DNA of 5,867 nt, from positions 1 through 5,867 of the forward strand of contig JAHEAK010000361.1 of assembly GCA_024642805.1 (NCBI GenBank). The letters are read 5' to 3'. Position numbers and translations under genes: made by a program. The notes beneath the pieces were generated by a model. That model was not told the origin of the DNA and did not search any database. It worked only from the letters and a program-made list of their open reading frames with translations. Below, in pieces: positions 4,738-5,867 of the stretch; position 1 is the stretch's first letter; every line of letters starts with the position of its first letter. The DNA comes from Kofleriaceae bacterium. GTDB lineage: Bacteria; Myxococcota_A; Polyangia; Haliangiales; Haliangiaceae.

Positions 4738-5867
4738 GTGACTAAACGGTCCTTTGCCGGCTACCTCTGTGAGGAGAGTCTGTCCATAGGTCTCTTTGGC
4801 GAGTGCTTTCTGGGTGAAAATCGTCAGGGTGGGCGAGCCCGGGTCACCGTCGTTGATCAGAGATTATCGCAGCGCGAGCGCTTCGCCAGCACACTCGCTC
4901 GCTACGGATCCCGACTTGCGGATCTGGTTCACCCGCACATCGTCACCACCCAGAAAGTCGGCAAGGGCAAAGACGGCATCTTGGTGCTGATTGCCTCCGA
5001 CGTCGATGGGGCCGTCGAGCTCAAGACCCTCATGGAGCAGCTCGGCAAGGTGCCACAGGAGATTGCCCTCAGCATGGCCATGGGTGCCCTACGAGGCCTG
5101 TCTCACGCTCATGAGCACGGCATCGTCCATGGCGGCGTGCACCCGCGCAGCGTGCTTATCGACAGCAAGGGCGTGAGCAAGCTGAGTGACTTTGGGTTGG
5201 CCAACGCCCTGGCGACGGCAGCAGCAAGCGCGGATGATTCGGAGCTACTCTCGGGACTTCGTGGCTATGTCGCTCCTGAACTGGCGCTCGGCCAGGAGCC
5301 AGATCAGTCCAGCGATGTCTATGCGGCCGGGGCACTTATCTCCTGGCTACTCTGGAATCAGCAAGCGCCACCCGATGGGGTTCACGACTCGCTGGCAGAG
5401 GTGCTGCGTGGCGCGCTGGAAACCGACAGCGAGCGGCGCTTCGAGAATGCCACTGTGTTCGAGAACGCACTTCGCTCTGCCATCGACGACTCGCAACTGC
5501 CGGTGGCGTCACCTAGCCAGGTTAGTACTTTTCTTAGTGAGAGCGCCGAGGCCCTCGATTCCGGCTTGGACGCGGAAACCGAGGATTTGCTTGCCGGTCT
5601 CGGGCTTGCCGACGGCGCGGGGCCGCCCGCCAACCCCTCTCTTGACGACGCGCTAGCCGGCCTTAGCGACGAGTTCCTCGGTCTCGAGGACAATGTCGAC
5701 GAAGTGGACCCGAACGAAATCACCATCGCCAACTACGGCGCCGAGGCCGAAGGCGGTGACTACGAGGATGAGCTGACCACCGTCGATCCAGCCGAGCCGG
5801 CGCCGAAAGTGGATCCGGTCGAGGCCATCATCCGCAACAACCTTCCTCCACCGGCGATGATTCCGAC
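4738..5867 (+). CDS. Protein kinase-fold protein, probable Ser/Thr pseudokinase (C-terminus beyond window)
   Basis: 376 residues are visible and the frame is open to the right edge. The eukaryote-like kinase fold covers about 9-250: a partial Gly-rich loop (SIGLFGECFLG, 16-26), VHPHIV (64-69), the catalytic-loop equivalent HGGVHPRSVL (131-140), DFGLA (151-155), the activation-segment end GYVAPEL (176-182) and DVYAAG (193-198). The HRD Asp is Gly133, the loop Lys is His135 and the Asn is Ser138. The beta-3 segment (ARVTVVDQ) has Val where Lys should anchor ATP, and no clear alpha-C Glu is seen. Phosphotransfer is therefore unlikely, although DFG could still bind a metal or nucleotide. After about 258 comes an acidic tail with Leu/Asp-rich segments such as DLLAGLGLAD and DALAGLSDEFLGLED. 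GTG at 4738 is chosen because an in-frame TGA lies at 4720 and GAGG (4729-4732) sits 5 nt upstream. A signalling scaffold or adaptor role is inference. Confidence 0.85.
   Translation, partial: MTKRSFAGYLCEESLSIGLFGECFLGENRQGGRARVTVVDQRLSQRERFASTLARYGSRLADLVHPHIVTTQKVGKGKDGILVLIASDVDGAVELKTLMEQLGKVPQEIALSMAMGALRGLSHAHEHGIVHGGVHPRSVLIDSKGVSKLSDFGLANALATAAASADDSELLSGLRGYVAPELALGQEPDQSSDVYAAGALISWLLWNQQAPPDGVHDSLAEVLRGALETDSERRFENATVFENALRSAIDDSQLPVASPSQVSTFLSESAEALDSGLDAETEDLLAGLGLADGAGPPANPSLDDALAGLSDEFLGLEDNVDEVDPNEITIANYGAEAEGGDYEDELTTVDPAEPAPKVDPVEAIIRNNLPPPAMIP

Noticed and set aside
4719..4745. Short leader reading frame (ATG to TAA, eight residues) overlapping the pseudokinase start
   Set aside because: There is no convincing ribosome binding site and no attenuator-like residue run; such a short frame is expected by chance.
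5186..5656. 156-codon plus-strand frame inside the kinase-fold gene
   Set aside because: It is out of frame with the kinase motifs (DFG, APE, DVYAAG) and has no family features.

Overview
The window is GC-rich bacterial DNA with housekeeping and cell-surface genes and no sign of a mobile element. A proBA proline operon with a PUA-domain glutamate 5-kinase, a Gram-negative-type lipoprotein, a type IV prepilin peptidase and a eukaryote-like Ser/Thr kinase fold suggest a Myxococcota/deltaproteobacterium-like organism. That placement rests on gene style only; no rRNA or other marker gene is present.

Left part (1-3511, minus strand): four genes read right to left as one apparent operon. The order is a predicted lipoprotein (3511-2549), an uncharacterised 260-residue protein (2552-1770), proB (1773-643) and proA (about 599 to beyond the left edge). 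The first three are joined by two ATGA start/stop overlaps, so their translation is probably coupled. ProB and ProA carry out the first two steps of proline synthesis from glutamate. The proA start is a puzzle: the frame has no ATG or GTG ahead of the conserved N-terminus.

Middle (3512-3585): a 74-bp divergent promoter region. It holds a good sigma70-like promoter for the minus-strand operon (TTGACC, 17 bp, TATGAA), placed so that transcription would begin on or next to the first lipoprotein ATG. It also holds a strong ribosome binding site for the plus-strand prepilin peptidase gene (3586-4584). That enzyme has all its zinc-ligand cysteines and both catalytic aspartates, plus an unusual acidic insert of about 45 residues before the last membrane helix.

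Right part (4585-5867): a 153-bp intergenic stretch has a 9-bp-stem hairpin and then a promoter whose -10 box lies inside a perfect 7-bp dyad. It leads into a kinase-fold gene cut by the right edge. This protein keeps DFG and APE but has lost the catalytic-loop Asp, Lys and Asn and apparently the ATP-anchoring Lys, so it is most likely a pseudokinase with a long acidic tail.

I found no clearly new multi-gene system. The pseudokinase, the proA start, the uncharacterised lipoprotein/260-residue gene pair and the -10 dyad are the points most worth checking.
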